This document shows positions 44,767-54,090 of a stretch of 64,000 nt of DNA, piece after piece. Each line of letters starts with the position of its first letter. Positions within the stretch are counted from its first letter, which is position 1. The position numbers and the translations under genes are program-made. The stretch spans positions 62,001 through 126,000 of the forward strand of contig RDXX01000039.1 of assembly GCA_004292955.1 (NCBI GenBank), read 5' to 3'. The notes beneath the pieces were generated by a model, which saw only the letters and a program-made list of their open reading frames with translations, had not been told where the DNA came from and searched no databases. This stretch comes from Oscillatoriales cyanobacterium (GTDB lineage Bacteria > Cyanobacteriota > Cyanobacteriia > Cyanobacteriales > Microcoleaceae).

Positions 44767-45391
44767 AGATTGTTTGGGTAAATTTAGAGGGTACAATAGG
44801 AGCCTCTAGTTCTCGAACTAATGCGTTAATACTTTGAGAATCTGTCACCATTTGGCGGTGCAGCAAAACGTTGAGTTTAACTTCTTTACCTACTGGCATT
44901 TGGGAGCTGTGCGACGGTAAAATCATCACATCAAATGGCGTCCACATTGATGTAAAATTTATGCGTTTGAGCATAGTCGCATCTTGGTTCAAATCGCGCA
45001 ACAAGCCACTATCGGGGCGCATATCCAGGTATCCTGGTAGGCGCAGGGAATAGGCGGTGAGGGTTCCTTTGTGGGGGGAAGATATGGTTATGAAACGCTG
45101 GACTCGGTTAATACCTCCGAGTCGCTGGACGTAGTAGCGACTGACGATGCCTCCCATGCTGTAGCCTACTATGTCGATCGCCTGTTCTGGATCGAACGTC
45201 TCAGAAATGTAGTCTGCCAGTTGCTTGGCTAGGGAGTCGAGGCCGAGGCTGCCGTCGTTGGGGGTGAGGTTGAGGCTGTGGACACACCATCCAAGTTGGG
45301 TGAGGCGGGCGGACATTTTGTCAAAAATAGTCTTTGTGTCCCAGATGCCGTGGATGAGAATGACGGGATTGCGATCGAGCGAACTGTTCAT
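44750..45391 (-). CDS. Alpha/beta-hydrolase, lipase/esterase type
   Basis: 213 aa. Oxyanion motif HGIWD (about 14-18), nucleophile elbow GYSMGG (Ser in the GxSxG, about 77-82), SSPHKGT as the acid-loop region, and a late His candidate in the C-terminal third (ILPSHSSQMPVGKEV). Cytoplasmic, no signal peptide. The short length and HGIWD start resemble small cyanobacterial lipases/PGAP1-like hydrolases acting on lipids or acyl esters. Tail-to-tail with the VOC gene. Confidence 0.85.
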   Translation of the reverse strand: MNSSLDRNPVILIHGIWDTKTIFDKMSARLTQLGWCVHSLNLTPNDGSLGLDSLAKQLADYISETFDPEQAIDIVGYSMGGIVSRYYVQRLGGINRVQRFITISSPHKGTLTAYSLRLPGYLDMRPDSGLLRDLNQDATMLKRINFTSMWTPFDVMILPSHSSQMPVGKEVKLNVLLHRQMVTDSQSINALVRELEAPIVPSKFTQTISSNNL

Positions 45392-45706
45392 TTGAAAAGA
45401 AAATTGCTTGCCGATTACAGCATAAATTACTCCCCTAGGGAGTTTGACCCCGAGTAGGACAGATGGCGAATCGGCTTGAGGTATCGCTGGCCAATAGCAA
45501 ATCAGTCATAAATTCTGAGATAATCGTAAATAAGTGCAAAGTTAAAACTGGCATTACTGAGTAAAAATTACTAGAAGCTCTGCATTTTTAATCAAAAAAT
45601 GTAAATTTTGATTAAGAAATATAGACAAAGGTTGCCTTAGCTCGTAATCTAACTTTGTTGACAAACTTGTACAAATTTCTCTAAAAAAACAAAAGGAGTA
45701 AGTCTA
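45392..45706. other. Gap between the lipase and a disordered-tail gene
   Basis: 315 bp. Contains AT-rich sequence with the AAAAGGAGTAAGTCTA ribosome site of the gene at 45707. No other feature recognised. Confidence 0.4.
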
Positions 45707-46156
45707 ATGTTTGGTTTTATCAAAAATTTCTTCGGCGGTATTTTCGGCTTTTTTGCTGGACTGTTGGGCTTGAAAAAGTCTGAATATTTCCTAGATTTGG
45801 GCGAATCTTCGGATAAAGAACCTGCGAAGGTTGCACCTGCGAAGGCTGAGCCTGTTGCAGCCGCACCGGCAAAAGTTGAGGCTGTCAAGTCTGAGAAGTC
45901 TGAACCGGCGAATAAAGCTAAGGTAGAGAAAAAGTCTAAGAAAGAAAAAGAACCAGTCGCTAGCGCTGCTGCTAAGACTTCGGAAGTGCCGAAGGTACCT
46001 GCTGCTGCAACTAACGGCAAAGTGTCGAGTCAAGCTGAACCTGTTCTGACTTTTGCTCCTAATAATTTAATGCCGACACCAACTGCAAATCGTCGCACCC
46101 CAGGCCCAAGCATGAATAATTTCCGGGAAATGGCTCGTCAGGTGAAAACCAAGTAG
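45707..46156 (+). CDS. Cyanobacterial protein with amphipathic N-terminus and Lys/Ala-rich tail
   Basis: 149 aa. Starts MFGFIKNFFGGIFGFFAGLL, an amphipathic or membrane-associating segment, followed by an unusually Ala/Lys/Glu-rich low-complexity middle (about 35-110) and a conserved-looking end (LTFAPNNLMPTPTANRRTPG). AAGGAG sits 8 bases before the ATG. The layout suggests a small membrane-bound protein with a disordered arm; no enzyme motif. Function unknown. Confidence 0.7.
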   Translation: MFGFIKNFFGGIFGFFAGLLGLKKSEYFLDLGESSDKEPAKVAPAKAEPVAAAPAKVEAVKSEKSEPANKAKVEKKSKKEKEPVASAAAKTSEVPKVPAAATNGKVSSQAEPVLTFAPNNLMPTPTANRRTPGPSMNNFREMARQVKTK

Positions 46157-46214
46157 GAAATGGAGAATTCGCAATAGGGAATTGGGGATTGGATAATTCC
46201 AAATGCTGGGGTTG

Positions 46215-46250
46215 AAAAATTAAAAATGGGATTCCTCATTTTTAATTTTT
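46215..46250. terminator. Bidirectional terminator hairpin
   Basis: Perfect 14-bp arms AAAAATTAAAAATG and CATTTTTAATTTTT separated by GGATTCCT. A/T-rich on both sides, serving the convergent genes at 45707(+) and 46261(-). Confidence 0.8.
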
Positions 46251-46260
46251 AACTCTTTTT

Positions 46261-47418
46261 TTATTCCCTATTTCCTGGGTGTCTGAGAAAGGCTAATCCG
46301 CTGTATAGCTGGAACGCCGAGTCCCAAGGAGTTTCGGATTTGCGCTCTACCTCTACATGAGATTCGATTTTGCTTAACATATGCGTGTAATCGAGAACTG
46401 TCTCCGCAAAGGGAGTAAATTCCGACCAAACTGTAACGTCAAGCTGTTGGTCAAATATTTCTAGCAAATGATTCCAGTTAATTCTGGTGGTACTTTGAGG
46501 TATTTGTGGGGATTTTTTGACACTAGATTTTTTGTTTTTTGACTGCGGTGAAGCTACGCTAGTTGCTGAACTTTGAGTGAAGTCAACGCCTTGTTTAAAT
46601 TCGTAACTTTGGTCGCAAATTCGCAGAATGCAGTTGCGGCTGGGAATGTGCAAGTCGCAGATTTGAGCGTAATCTTGGGTGATTTCTTTGTGGCGAAATT
46701 GCTCGTTTCTGCGGTTGGGCGAGTAGTCCATGATTTCCATGAACATTGGTAATAAGCCTTCTACTCTTTGGCTGACTTCTGACCAGTTAAATTCTATAGC
46801 ACCGAGCCGATTTAGGTTATCTTTACAAACAACCGCTGGAGAAGAGAGAGACTGGAAGTGTTGGACTCGGAAAATTTGGATGTTTTTAATGTCGGCTAGG
46901 GTTGCCCAAAATACGGGAATTCCGGCGTTGAGAAGTTCTTGGCCGTAAATTCTGAGTTCGGCAATGGGGCCGGTTTTGTAGAGTCTCCAGCCGCGGCTTT
47001 GAATTTGCATCCGGGTTGTGTACGCGTCGATTTTGAAGATTCTGCTGATATTTTGTACGGCTGCGGGTTTGTCTTCGGGACTCACTGGTTCGAGGATGAG
47101 GAGTCCGGGTTCTAGGCTGCTGGGGTCGTTTTTGGCAGTTTCGATGGCTTGTTGGCGGAGGTTTTGTTGTGCCGTTTCAATGCGTTGAATGCCTTGGCGG
47201 GCCTGGGAAACGATTTTGGGGTTGGTGATGTCGCGGAGTATTTGTTTGTAGGTGGTTTGGGCTTTGTCGGGGTTGTTGGTGAGTTCGTAGTAACGACCGA
47301 TGTAGTATTGTACCCAAGGATTTTCGGGGGATTCTTTTTGCAGTTGTTTGATGAGTTGGGCGGCTTGTTTGTAGTCTTGGCTTTCGAGGGCGGTGGCTAT
47401 TTCGTGGATGTCTGTCAT
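46261..47418 (-). CDS. TPR-containing cyanobacterial protein
   Basis: 385 aa. N-terminal TPR pair (DYKQAAQLIKQLQKESPENP, then WVQYYIGRYYELTNNPDKAQ) over residues 1-75, followed by a long conserved region with no recognised domain (VSPEDKPAAVQNISRIFKID) and a disordered linker (QSKNKKSSVKKSPQ). Cytoplasmic. Known as a conserved cyanobacterial TPR protein of unknown function. Single gene with a terminator downstream at 46215-46250. Confidence 0.75.
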   Translation of the reverse strand: MTDIHEIATALESQDYKQAAQLIKQLQKESPENPWVQYYIGRYYELTNNPDKAQTTYKQILRDITNPKIVSQARQGIQRIETAQQNLRQQAIETAKNDPSSLEPGLLILEPVSPEDKPAAVQNISRIFKIDAYTTRMQIQSRGWRLYKTGPIAELRIYGQELLNAGIPVFWATLADIKNIQIFRVQHFQSLSSPAVVCKDNLNRLGAIEFNWSEVSQRVEGLLPMFMEIMDYSPNRRNEQFRHKEITQDYAQICDLHIPSRNCILRICDQSYEFKQGVDFTQSSATSVASPQSKNKKSSVKKSPQIPQSTTRINWNHLLEIFDQQLDVTVWSEFTPFAETVLDYTHMLSKIESHVEVERKSETPWDSAFQLYSGLAFLRHPGNRE

Positions 47419-47609
47419 GGCGGTTGGGGGAATGGGTGTGTTTCTATCTTGGCTGATGTTTGGTTGGTTTTGCCAGTGATTAACAAGTTTTGCTTTGATG
47501 TTTGTGGGTAATTTTCGGCTGTTTGCAAGGATAAGATTTAGATTTTATAACCGCGGATGAACGCGGATGTGTCCTGAGAAGTGCTATATAATATTTGGGC
47601 TGGTGTTTG

Positions 47610-48383
47610 TTAAAGTTGATTGGAATTAATGCTGAGGGTGTATGAACCTTTGCTGGTGCGATCGAGTCCTTGAACAACTATTTTGTAAGTGCCGTTACTG
47701 GGCAATTTTACGGTTATTTGGGATTCTCTCTTGTTGACGCGAACTGCTTTGATATCTACAATTTTATTGTCACTGGGTGCGATGAGGGTGATGAAGTGCT
47801 CGAAGGATCTGCTTTTGAGGTCGATGGTGATGGATTGATTTGCATTTCCTTGGAAGCTGTGTTCGCGGTAGAAGCTGCCGTTGGGAAGGCTGGGGTCGCC
47901 GTCTTTGAGGGTTCCGCGTTGCTGTAGGAGGGAAAGGGAGGTGAGTTTTGGTCGATCGACATTTTTGAAATCTAGGCCATAATTTGTCATGGGTGTGTCA
48001 AGACCATTTCCTTCTCTGACTGTGACGATAAAGGCAGTTTGGTTTTTGGTATCTCGGACTATTTTATCAATAAAATTGGCTTGTATTTTGGGTTGATTTA
48101 AATGTTTTGGTTGGTCAAAATTGGGTTTTGATATACACAGAACCACGCCTCCATCTTGATAGCGGGCGCTGTAGAACCAATATTTTTGACCGTTAGTTGT
48201 GAATTCGTTTCTGAAGAAGATAGTGTATCTTTCAAGTTGCGGTAGTTGTTGGTTGGGGCGACAATTTTTATCGATGTTGATTTCGGTGGTTGATGGCTGT
48301 CGCTGGGCGAAAACTGCTGGGATGCTGGCGGTGGCTAAGACTGCTGAGATAATGGCGGTGATTGTGGGCGATCGCATTTTCAT
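47610..48383 (-). CDS. Secreted protein with PPC-like C-terminal domain
   Basis: 257 aa. Signal peptide about 1-26 (SPTITAIISAVLATASIPAV, then FAQ). The N-terminal half is unknown; the C-terminal ~90 residues (NANQSITIDLKSRSFEHFI, then LPSNGTYKIVVQGLDRTSKG) match the bacterial pre-peptidase C-terminal (PPC)-like beta domain often found on exported proteins. It is the first of three tightly spaced exported proteins on the minus strand (47610-49345). Confidence 0.75.
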   Translation of the reverse strand: MKMRSPTITAIISAVLATASIPAVFAQRQPSTTEINIDKNCRPNQQLPQLERYTIFFRNEFTTNGQKYWFYSARYQDGGVVLCISKPNFDQPKHLNQPKIQANFIDKIVRDTKNQTAFIVTVREGNGLDTPMTNYGLDFKNVDRPKLTSLSLLQQRGTLKDGDPSLPNGSFYREHSFQGNANQSITIDLKSRSFEHFITLIAPSDNKIVDIKAVRVNKRESQITVKLPSNGTYKIVVQGLDRTSKGSYTLSINSNQL

Positions 48384-48487
48384 GAATTATACTCCCGTTT
48401 TTTGATTTTCTTTGAACCGTAGATGCACGCAAGTTAACGCAGATGTCGGAAAATTAATCTTTGTTACGATCGAGGTTTTGTTGGATT

Positions 48488-48928
48488 CTAAATTTTCTTA
48501 TTTTTCTCGAATAACTTGATACATTCTGTCAGCCTTTGTCTGCCATTTACCTGAGTGTCTGAACCATTGAGTCTCTGAAAACTATTTAAATCTATAGATT
48601 TAATCTGATAAAGTTTATGTCCTGCGGGGCCGTCCGTGAACTCAATCACGGTGGGATGGATCATAGTGTTTTTATTGACATTACCTCGAAAACAGTAACG
48701 ATAACTTGTATTTCTTTGGTAGCCAAATCCTGTGACAGTCTTCTTGGATTTCCTTAAGAATATGTACTCTTTACCGGGCTGATTTGTTTTGCTTGTTTGT
48801 CCGTAAAAGTAGTCGCCATTGGGGATGCTTTGAATGGTCGGTGTGGATTGTGCTAAGATTGGGAGGGAAGCTACACTAAAAATTAGTAAGTTGATTGTGA
48901 AGCTTAAGGGCGATCGCATTTTCATCAT
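48488..48928 (-). CDS. Small secreted protein, 146 aa
   Basis: Signal peptide with cleavage near LAQS (about 26), then a Tyr/Lys-rich beta-type mature domain with repeated Tyr-Gly pairs (GDYFYGQ, GFGYQRNTSYRY) and two Cys (YCFRGN, TECIKLF). No family recognised. It ends 4 bp after the start of the next gene's 3' end on the same strand, so the three secreted genes may be co-transcribed. Confidence 0.6.
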   Translation of the reverse strand: MMKMRSPLSFTINLLIFSVASLPILAQSTPTIQSIPNGDYFYGQTSKTNQPGKEYIFLRKSKKTVTGFGYQRNTSYRYCFRGNVNKNTMIHPTVIEFTDGPAGHKLYQIKSIDLNSFQRLNGSDTQVNGRQRLTECIKLFEKNKKI

Positions 48929-48931
48929 TGT

Positions 48932-49345
48932 TTATCTCTGTAAATATTTCTCTAATTCGGCTGTGCGCTGTTTAGTAGCTCGTTCCAAACACTCATTCAG
49001 AAAGCCTTGAAACCCGCTACCACCGCGATTTCTATACACTTCAAATTCGCAGCTATTATCTCGCACTTTGATCCAGCCTAACTGAGCTTCCGCAAGTAGG
49101 GCTTTCTCTTCCTTGCTCAATTTAGCAGCCAGTTGCTTGTAAACCTCGTTCAGGCGTTTATCCGAGGCTTCGTACCTTAACCTAATACAAGATCTGACTT
49201 GTGCATCTCCTTGGGGGCGATCGCAATTAATCTGTTGAGCGATCGCAGAGTGCTCAGATTGTGCGAAAACTGATGTTGTAGCTAACATTGTCAAAAGCGC
49301 GATTGACCAAAAGAGCGATCGGCTTTTCCTTAAATTTCTTTTCAT
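48932..49345 (-). CDS. LprI-like (DUF1311) lysozyme-inhibitor family protein
   Basis: 137 aa. Signal segment (LFWSIALLTMLATTSVFAQS), then the DUF1311/LprI pattern: INCDRPQGDAQVRSCIRLRY, SDKRLNEVYKQLAAKLSKEE, LLAEAQLGWIKVRDNSCEFE and LNECLERATKQRTAELEKYL. Four conserved Cys. The family includes inhibitors of host lysozyme, but in cyanobacteria the role is unknown. Confidence 0.85.
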   Translation of the reverse strand: MKRNLRKSRSLFWSIALLTMLATTSVFAQSEHSAIAQQINCDRPQGDAQVRSCIRLRYEASDKRLNEVYKQLAAKLSKEEKALLAEAQLGWIKVRDNSCEFEVYRNRGGSGFQGFLNECLERATKQRTAELEKYLQR

Positions 49346-49405
49346 TGCCCTTAAACACCTATTTTACGAATTCTCTTAACACAAGACAGATTTGATATAA
49401 TAAAT

Positions 49406-49792
49406 TTAAAACTTTTTTTTATATTTGGCGGTTCGCCCTGTCGATGGGATTGCCAAAGTATATTTGATAGCTGCATCTACTGCCGGCATATTTGACCAAG
49501 TACCAATTTTGCGATCGATTTCAACTTCTAGAAGCGTCACCAGATTGTCTGTCATGATTACGGAATCAGCTAACAATCGTGTTTGCTGGCCCTCCGGTGT
49601 TGCTAGGGAAACAAAAACCCGGCTTGGGTGTCCTGCGCGGGCTAAATTGCTAGTAATCATCGCTGTAATAGTTTGTCCTAAACCAGTGCCCAGATTGTCC
49701 GCTTGAACTATCAAAACTGGACGGCGTTTCGCAGTCCGCAAATCAGCGTTGGGAAACAAAGCCAGCACTACATCACCTCGCCTATAAAGCAT
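49406..49792 (-). CDS. MazF/PemK family endoribonuclease toxin
   Basis: 128 aa from MLYRRGDVVLALFPNADL at 49792; the track start at 49831 is 13 residues too early. MazF hallmarks: RRGDVVLALFP (first strands, with the Arg-Gly-Asp region), TAKRRPVLIVQADNLG and AMITSNLARAG. The C-terminal helix (DAAIKYTLAI) is intact. Predicted sequence-specific mRNA endonuclease, controlled by the overlapping antitoxin upstream (11-bp overlap). Confidence 0.88.
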   Translation of the reverse strand: MLYRRGDVVLALFPNADLRTAKRRPVLIVQADNLGTGLGQTITAMITSNLARAGHPSRVFVSLATPEGQQTRLLADSVIMTDNLVTLLEVEIDRKIGTWSNMPAVDAAIKYTLAIPSTGRTAKYKKKF

Positions 49793-50012
49793 CGTAAGCA
49801 TCCATTTCAGGTCGTTCCCAATCCTCTGCAAACCTGCTCAACCTTACCCGTAAATCTCCTGCTTGTTGCCGATCGATACCGAGAGATTGCAGCTCTACTA
49901 ATCCTGATTCTGCCAGAAAAGTAACGATAACTTTCCCTTCAGTTAAGTCGCCCGGAGTTTCCAATAACACAACTTTGCCGTCTCGATATATACCCTTTAC
50001 TGATTTTAACAT
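49782..50012 (-). CDS. DUF104/AF2212-like antitoxin
   Basis: 76 aa. Starts LKSVKGIYRDGKVVLLETPGDL and TEGKVIVTFLAE, the short strand-plus-helix pattern (YxxGxxxLxxPxxLxEGxxVxV) of the DUF104/AF2212 antitoxin family, with an acidic C-terminal tail (DWERPEMDAYDAL) likely binding MazF. First gene of the pair; overlaps the toxin by 11 bp. Its ATG is at 50010-50012. Confidence 0.75.
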   Translation of the reverse strand: MLKSVKGIYRDGKVVLLETPGDLTEGKVIVTFLAESGLVELQSLGIDRQQAGDLRVRLSRFAEDWERPEMDAYDAL

Positions 50013-50071
50013 TTTAGTTTTATGCCTAAGGACTCATTGACATTTTAGCTTCCTTTACCATATCTAGCACT

Positions 50072-50926
50072 TCAGGAAAATATTTTTTGGGATGGGTGCT
50101 TTTCAAAAGCGGCTCCTACCAAGGATAAAGCCACCATTGGTGCTGTTACCGCCCTCAAGATTCTCCTACCCAAAGAAACAGGTTCAAAACCAAACTCGAT
50201 CGCCCTTTCCACTTCTCCATCAGTCCAGCCGCCCTCCGGGCCAACCGCAATCGCGATCGATTCCGGCTCTTCCTCCCCCGTTAAGAAGGGGGGCTGGGGG
50301 GGTTCTAAACCAGCTATTACAGTCGATAATTCATCCGGTTCTTTCTCCCCCCTTAGCAAGGGGATCTGGGGGGATTCTAAACCAGCCAAACAATCCCACA
50401 AATGCCGATTATCCCCGCGAGCAACACAAATATATCGATATTTTTGACAGCAATCTTTGACAGCAAAATCAAAGGGAATAGGCTCTACAACCGTCGGCAC
50501 AATTTGACGTTCCGACTGTTCCGCGGCCTCGGCAGCAATTCTTCTCCAGCGATCGACTTTTTGCGTACTTGGTTTGAGCAAAGTGCGATCGCTCGTCACG
50601 GGTACAATACTTGCCACTCCCAACTCCGCGGCCTGTCGGACAACCTCATCAAAGCCGTTTCCCTTGGGCAAAGCGGCGATCAAAGTTACTGCGACGGGAA
50701 GCTCCCTGTTAACCGCAATCTCCTCTGTTATCGAGGCAAATAACCCGGTTTCCTGCACTTCTAGAATTGCTGACCACCAATGTCCGCAGCCGTCCATTGC
50801 TATAAATCGATCGCCCGCTTGCAACCGCAACACGCGATTTAAATAATGCTGTTGTTCTTTTGTTAAGTCGATTTTGTTAGCACTAATTTGGGCTGCGGTA
50901 ACTGCTAATCTTTGTAATTGAGCCAT
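50072..50926 (-). CDS. rsmE: 16S rRNA (uracil-1498-N3)-methyltransferase RsmE with repeat insertions
   Basis: 284 aa. SPOUT-class methyltransferase: N-terminal PUA-like part (YLNRVLRLQAGDRFIAMDG), then ALPKGNGFDEVVRQAAELGV and the knot GPEGGWTDGEVERAIEFGF...LGRRILRAVTAP (SAM-binding trefoil). About 48 residues between LWDCL and IAIAVGPEGG are two near-repeats of 24 residues (AGLESPQIPLLRGEKEPDE, then AGLEPPQPPFLTGEEEPES) encoded by a GGGGG/CCCCC palindromic repeat inserted twice in frame. A third small repeat (ACCCGGTTTCC) is read as QETGLFA. The catalytic core is intact, so it is probably active. Confidence 0.92.
   Translation of the reverse strand: MAQLQRLAVTAAQISANKIDLTKEQQHYLNRVLRLQAGDRFIAMDGCGHWWSAILEVQETGLFASITEEIAVNRELPVAVTLIAALPKGNGFDEVVRQAAELGVASIVPVTSDRTLLKPSTQKVDRWRRIAAEAAEQSERQIVPTVVEPIPFDFAVKDCCQKYRYICVARGDNRHLWDCLAGLESPQIPLLRGEKEPDELSTVIAGLEPPQPPFLTGEEEPESIAIAVGPEGGWTDGEVERAIEFGFEPVSLGRRILRAVTAPMVALSLVGAAFEKHPSQKIFS
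50262..50390. repeat. Two tandem palindromic insertions inside rsmE
   Basis: Two copies of a 72-bp unit containing TTCTCCCCCCTTAGCAAGGGG-type palindromes and GGTTCTAAACCAGC. They match the intergenic CCCCCTTA repeat of 35085-35195 and 63758-63846 in core and keep the frame by being multiples of three. Confidence 0.85.
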
Positions 50927-51378
50927 GAGATTTTGGATTGCTCGCTTTGTATTAGATTTTTTTATTTAACCGCAGAGGCCGCAGAGAACACAGAGGAAGA
51001 GAGGAAGAGAAGAGATATAGGACTTCTCAGAAAGATGAGGTATTACTGTAATTGGAGTTTTTGATGCGATCTCGCTTACTATATAATCACCATAAGAGGG
51101 CTGAAGCCCAACAACATACCTCACCTATCTGAGAAGGGCTATAGACTATTTACCCGACTTATTTCTTAGTCGGCGGAGGCCGACATTGTTTGTATAGAAG
51201 CGATTTCAATCGCCGTTTTTATGTAAAAGACCAACCAATTCAGAAACAATAAAGGCAAAGCATTTACAACCGGAATTACTTGACAAATTCAAGGTTTTTT
51301 CTGCAAATGCTCTGCCCTTATGTTACTTTGGTCTGAACTTTATCTGATGCGATCGAAAATTGACAATCGAAAATCGGC
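50927..51378. other. Gap between rsmE and sir
   Basis: 452 bp. Contains CCGCAGAGGCCGCAGAGAACACAGAGG, a common cyanobacterial repeat, a CTTAGTCGGCGGAGGCCGAC hairpin and GCGATTTCAATCGCC palindrome (51165-51215). No gene recognised. Confidence 0.5.
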
Positions 51379-53370
51379 TTATCCTTCCTCCTTAATCTTC
51401 TTCAAATAAGTGGAAATTGCCTCTGTAGCTAGCTGCGTGATAGGCTTGCCCTGACGGGCTGCTTCTTCCTTGAGCTCGTTGTAGATTTCATCGCGGACGC
51501 TGATGCGACGGCGGACTTTACCACCGCCAGCAGTGGCTGTCTCGTTTTCATCGCCGTTACTAGACGTAACATCTAAATCATTAATCTCAGTTGTCATCGA
51601 GTCAGCAGATTGGTGATTGGTTACAAATTGACGGATAGATTCTAACCCAACGCGATCGCAAAAATCGCCAAAACTCTCGCTTTGTTGCCGTTTTTGCTTG
51701 AAATAAACAAAAATTGGCTCGAAAAAAGCTTCAAAATCATTGACGTGCAGCTTTTCCTCAATGGGTTTTGCCAGCCGGGTTTGTGAGGGAGAACCGCCCA
51801 GCCAAATCTGGTAAGATTCCGGGAAACTCCCAACAAATCCCAATTCTGCCATATAAGGGCGAGCGCATCCATTGGGGCAGCCAGTCATCCGCACTACAAA
51901 ATGCTCGTCTGGTAAGCCAACTTTGGTCAAAATCGCCCGAATCCGCTCTAAAATGCCGGGAATCGCGCGCTCGGACTCGGTAATCGCTAGCCCGCACGTG
52001 GGAAATGCCGGACAAGCCATAGAATAACGTACTAAGGGGTCGATCGCAGTTTCCGCTTGAATGCCGCGGCGATCGAGTATTCCCTGAATTTCTGATTTGA
52101 TATCCGGCGAAATATCGTAAATCGTCACGTTTTGGTGCGGTGTCACCAGCAGAGGCAAATTGTACTTCTGCACGATTTCCCGCAAAGCCGTTTTTAGCTG
52201 AAACGAGCCTTCATCCTTAATCCGGCCGTTTTCTACGGAAATGCCGACAAACAGTTTGCCGTCGCCTTGTTCGTGCCAGCCCAAGAAATCAAAATACTTC
52301 CACTCAGGCAGAGGTTTAAACGCTTCTAGCGGTTTGCCAAAATATTCGGCTACTTTTTCGCTGAACCACTTGACGCCTTTGTCGTTAATCAGGTACTTGA
52401 GTCGGGCGTGTCGTCTGTCTGTGCGATCGCCAAAATCTCTTTGGGTTGCTACAATTGCCTTGACCAAATTGTAAACATCATCCTTGGCAACATAGCAAAT
52501 CTCGTCCGCAACGCGAGCAAAAGTTTCTTCTTTGTTGTGAGTGCGCCCCAAACCGCCGCCGGCAAACACGTCAAAACCTTGCAACTCGCCAGCTTCATTG
52601 GTAATTACCACCAAGCTCAAATCCTGAGAGTACAAGTCTATTGAATTGTCTCCCGGTACAGTAACAGAACACTTGAACTTGCGCGGCATATAATGCTCGC
52701 CGTAAATCGGCTCTTCCTTGTCGTCGCTAAAGATTGTGCCGTTCGCGTTTTGCTGTCTGGCGGCCTTAACTGCGGGGTCTTCCTCAGCGGAAATAGCCTT
52801 TTCGCCATCGAGCCAAATTTCGTAATAAGCACCGGTTTGCGGTGTCAGCAAATCGGCGACATTGTTGGCGTATTGCAAAGCATACTGGTATTCTGGGCGA
52901 TTTTTGTAAGGTGCTGGCGGTGCCATGACGTTGCGGTTCAAGTCGCCGCAAGCTCCCAAGGTTGACCCCATATTTTTAATAATTGAGGAAAACACTGCTT
53001 TAAGATTTTTTTTCAGCACGCCGTGAATTTGGAAACCTTGGCGGGTTGTGACGCGCAGCGTGTGGTTGCCGTATTCTTCTGATAGCTTGTCTAACGCCAA
53101 GAAGAGCTGGGGTGGAACTAACCCGCCGGGATTGCGGGTGCGGAGCATGAACTGATAGTCTTTTTCTTGTCCTTTAACTCGATTGTCGCGGTTGTCTTGC
53201 TGGTACGAGCCGTGAAATTTGAGAATCTGAATCCCGTCTTCGGTGAAGTGGGTTGTTTCTTGTAACAGTTCAGTCGCAACGGGTTCTCGTAAATAGTTGC
53301 TGCGTTCTTTCAAACCTTCTGATTTCGAGGGCTTGCGCGCCGTAGGGGTTGAAGTGGTGGATGTGATCAT
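51379..53370 (-). CDS. sir: Ferredoxin-dependent sulfite reductase with RHH-like C-terminal tail
   Basis: 663 aa. Siroheme/[4Fe-4S] reductase of sulfite to sulfide. Two ferredoxin-like halves with the cluster/siroheme motifs [17 protein letters not shown] (near 459-475) and [17 protein letters not shown] (near 506-522). The core ends near residue 590. The last ~70 residues (after [20 protein letters not shown]) contain [20 protein letters not shown] and [18 protein letters not shown], which resembles a ribbon-helix-helix DNA-binding module. Chloroplast sulfite reductase binds nucleoid DNA, so this tail is notable. Encoded singly. Confidence 0.92.
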   Translation of the reverse strand: MITSTTSTPTARKPSKSEGLKERSNYLREPVATELLQETTHFTEDGIQILKFHGSYQQDNRDNRVKGQEKDYQFMLRTRNPGGLVPPQLFLALDKLSEEYGNHTLRVTTRQGFQIHGVLKKNLKAVFSSIIKNMGSTLGACGDLNRNVMAPPAPYKNRPEYQYALQYANNVADLLTPQTGAYYEIWLDGEKAISAEEDPAVKAARQQNANGTIFSDDKEEPIYGEHYMPRKFKCSVTVPGDNSIDLYSQDLSLVVITNEAGELQGFDVFAGGGLGRTHNKEETFARVADEICYVAKDDVYNLVKAIVATQRDFGDRTDRRHARLKYLINDKGVKWFSEKVAEYFGKPLEAFKPLPEWKYFDFLGWHEQGDGKLFVGISVENGRIKDEGSFQLKTALREIVQKYNLPLLVTPHQNVTIYDISPDIKSEIQGILDRRGIQAETAIDPLVRYSMACPAFPTCGLAITESERAIPGILERIRAILTKVGLPDEHFVVRMTGCPNGCARPYMAELGFVGSFPESYQIWLGGSPSQTRLAKPIEEKLHVNDFEAFFEPIFVYFKQKRQQSESFGDFCDRVGLESIRQFVTNHQSADSMTTEINDLDVTSSNGDENETATAGGGKVRRRISVRDEIYNELKEEAARQGKPITQLATEAISTYLKKIKEEG

Positions 53371-53658
53371 GGGAATGTATAGTGCCAGTTATAATTAGAT
53401 AAAGGTCGATCGAATATTTCTTGACAATTGGACAGTTGACAAATTTGCACTTGACAAATTTCCTCAGAAATGCTGTGGCGGATCTGTTGACAACCCGGTT
53501 AAGAACTAAGTTAATAACGGTAATCCGGTAGGAATTCTGATGTTGTTCTATTTTAACACGTTCGAGCCCGGGCCCCAAAAATTGTAATTAAGAGTTTATA
53601 CTTTGGCTAGCTTAACTGCTGGAAACTTTAGAAATAATTAACCTCAACCTTTAAAACT

Positions 53659-53907
53659 ATGTCACTGTATGACGAAGACACCTTTGTGGTATTAGAAACA
53701 AACCAGCCGGAGCAGTTTTTGACGGCGGTGGAACTATTAGAAAAGCTGAAAGCGGTCTTATCCCAGGAACACGAAGATTTGCCGGCTGATGTGGTAAAAT
53801 TTCCTTCGGTGGAAGCTCAAGCTAAGTATTTAATTGATACTTATTGTGAATTAGATGTCGGGCCTGGAAAGTTTTTGCAGTGGTATGCAGTGCGTTTAGA
53901 AAAATAA
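53659..53907 (+). CDS. crr7: Chlororespiratory reduction protein 7 (CRR7 family)
   Basis: 82 aa. Matches CRR7: YDEDTFVVLETNQPEQFLTA, VELLEKLKAVLSQEHEDLP and YCELDVGPGKFLQWYAVRLEK. In chloroplasts CRR7 assists assembly of the NDH-1 complex that does cyclic electron flow; cyanobacteria encode the same small protein. Stands alone, downstream of the sir promoter region on the other strand. Followed by a GGGCATT heptamer array. Confidence 0.85.
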   Translation: MSLYDEDTFVVLETNQPEQFLTAVELLEKLKAVLSQEHEDLPADVVKFPSVEAQAKYLIDTYCELDVGPGKFLQWYAVRLEK

Positions 53908-53917
53908 TTTTGGGAAT

Positions 53918-53960
53918 CGGGCATTGGGCATTGGGCATTGGGCATTGGGCATTGGGCATC
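53918..53960. repeat. GGGCATT heptamer array and AACAAGT repeats
   Basis: Five TTGGGCA units just after the crr7 stop, followed at 53982-54030 by repeated AACAAGTAACAAATAAC units of mixed 7-8 bp period. The reverse frame of the array is read as MPNAQCP in the shadow ORF 53822-54040. Confidence 0.9.
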
Positions 53961-54090
53961 AAGAATTGGTTATTACAACCAACAAGTAACAAATAACAAA
54001 TAACAAGTAACAAGTAACAACAAACAAAAATAACCAACAACTAACTCATGCCCTATGCCCTATGCTCCATGCCCCATGCCCAATTCCCAA

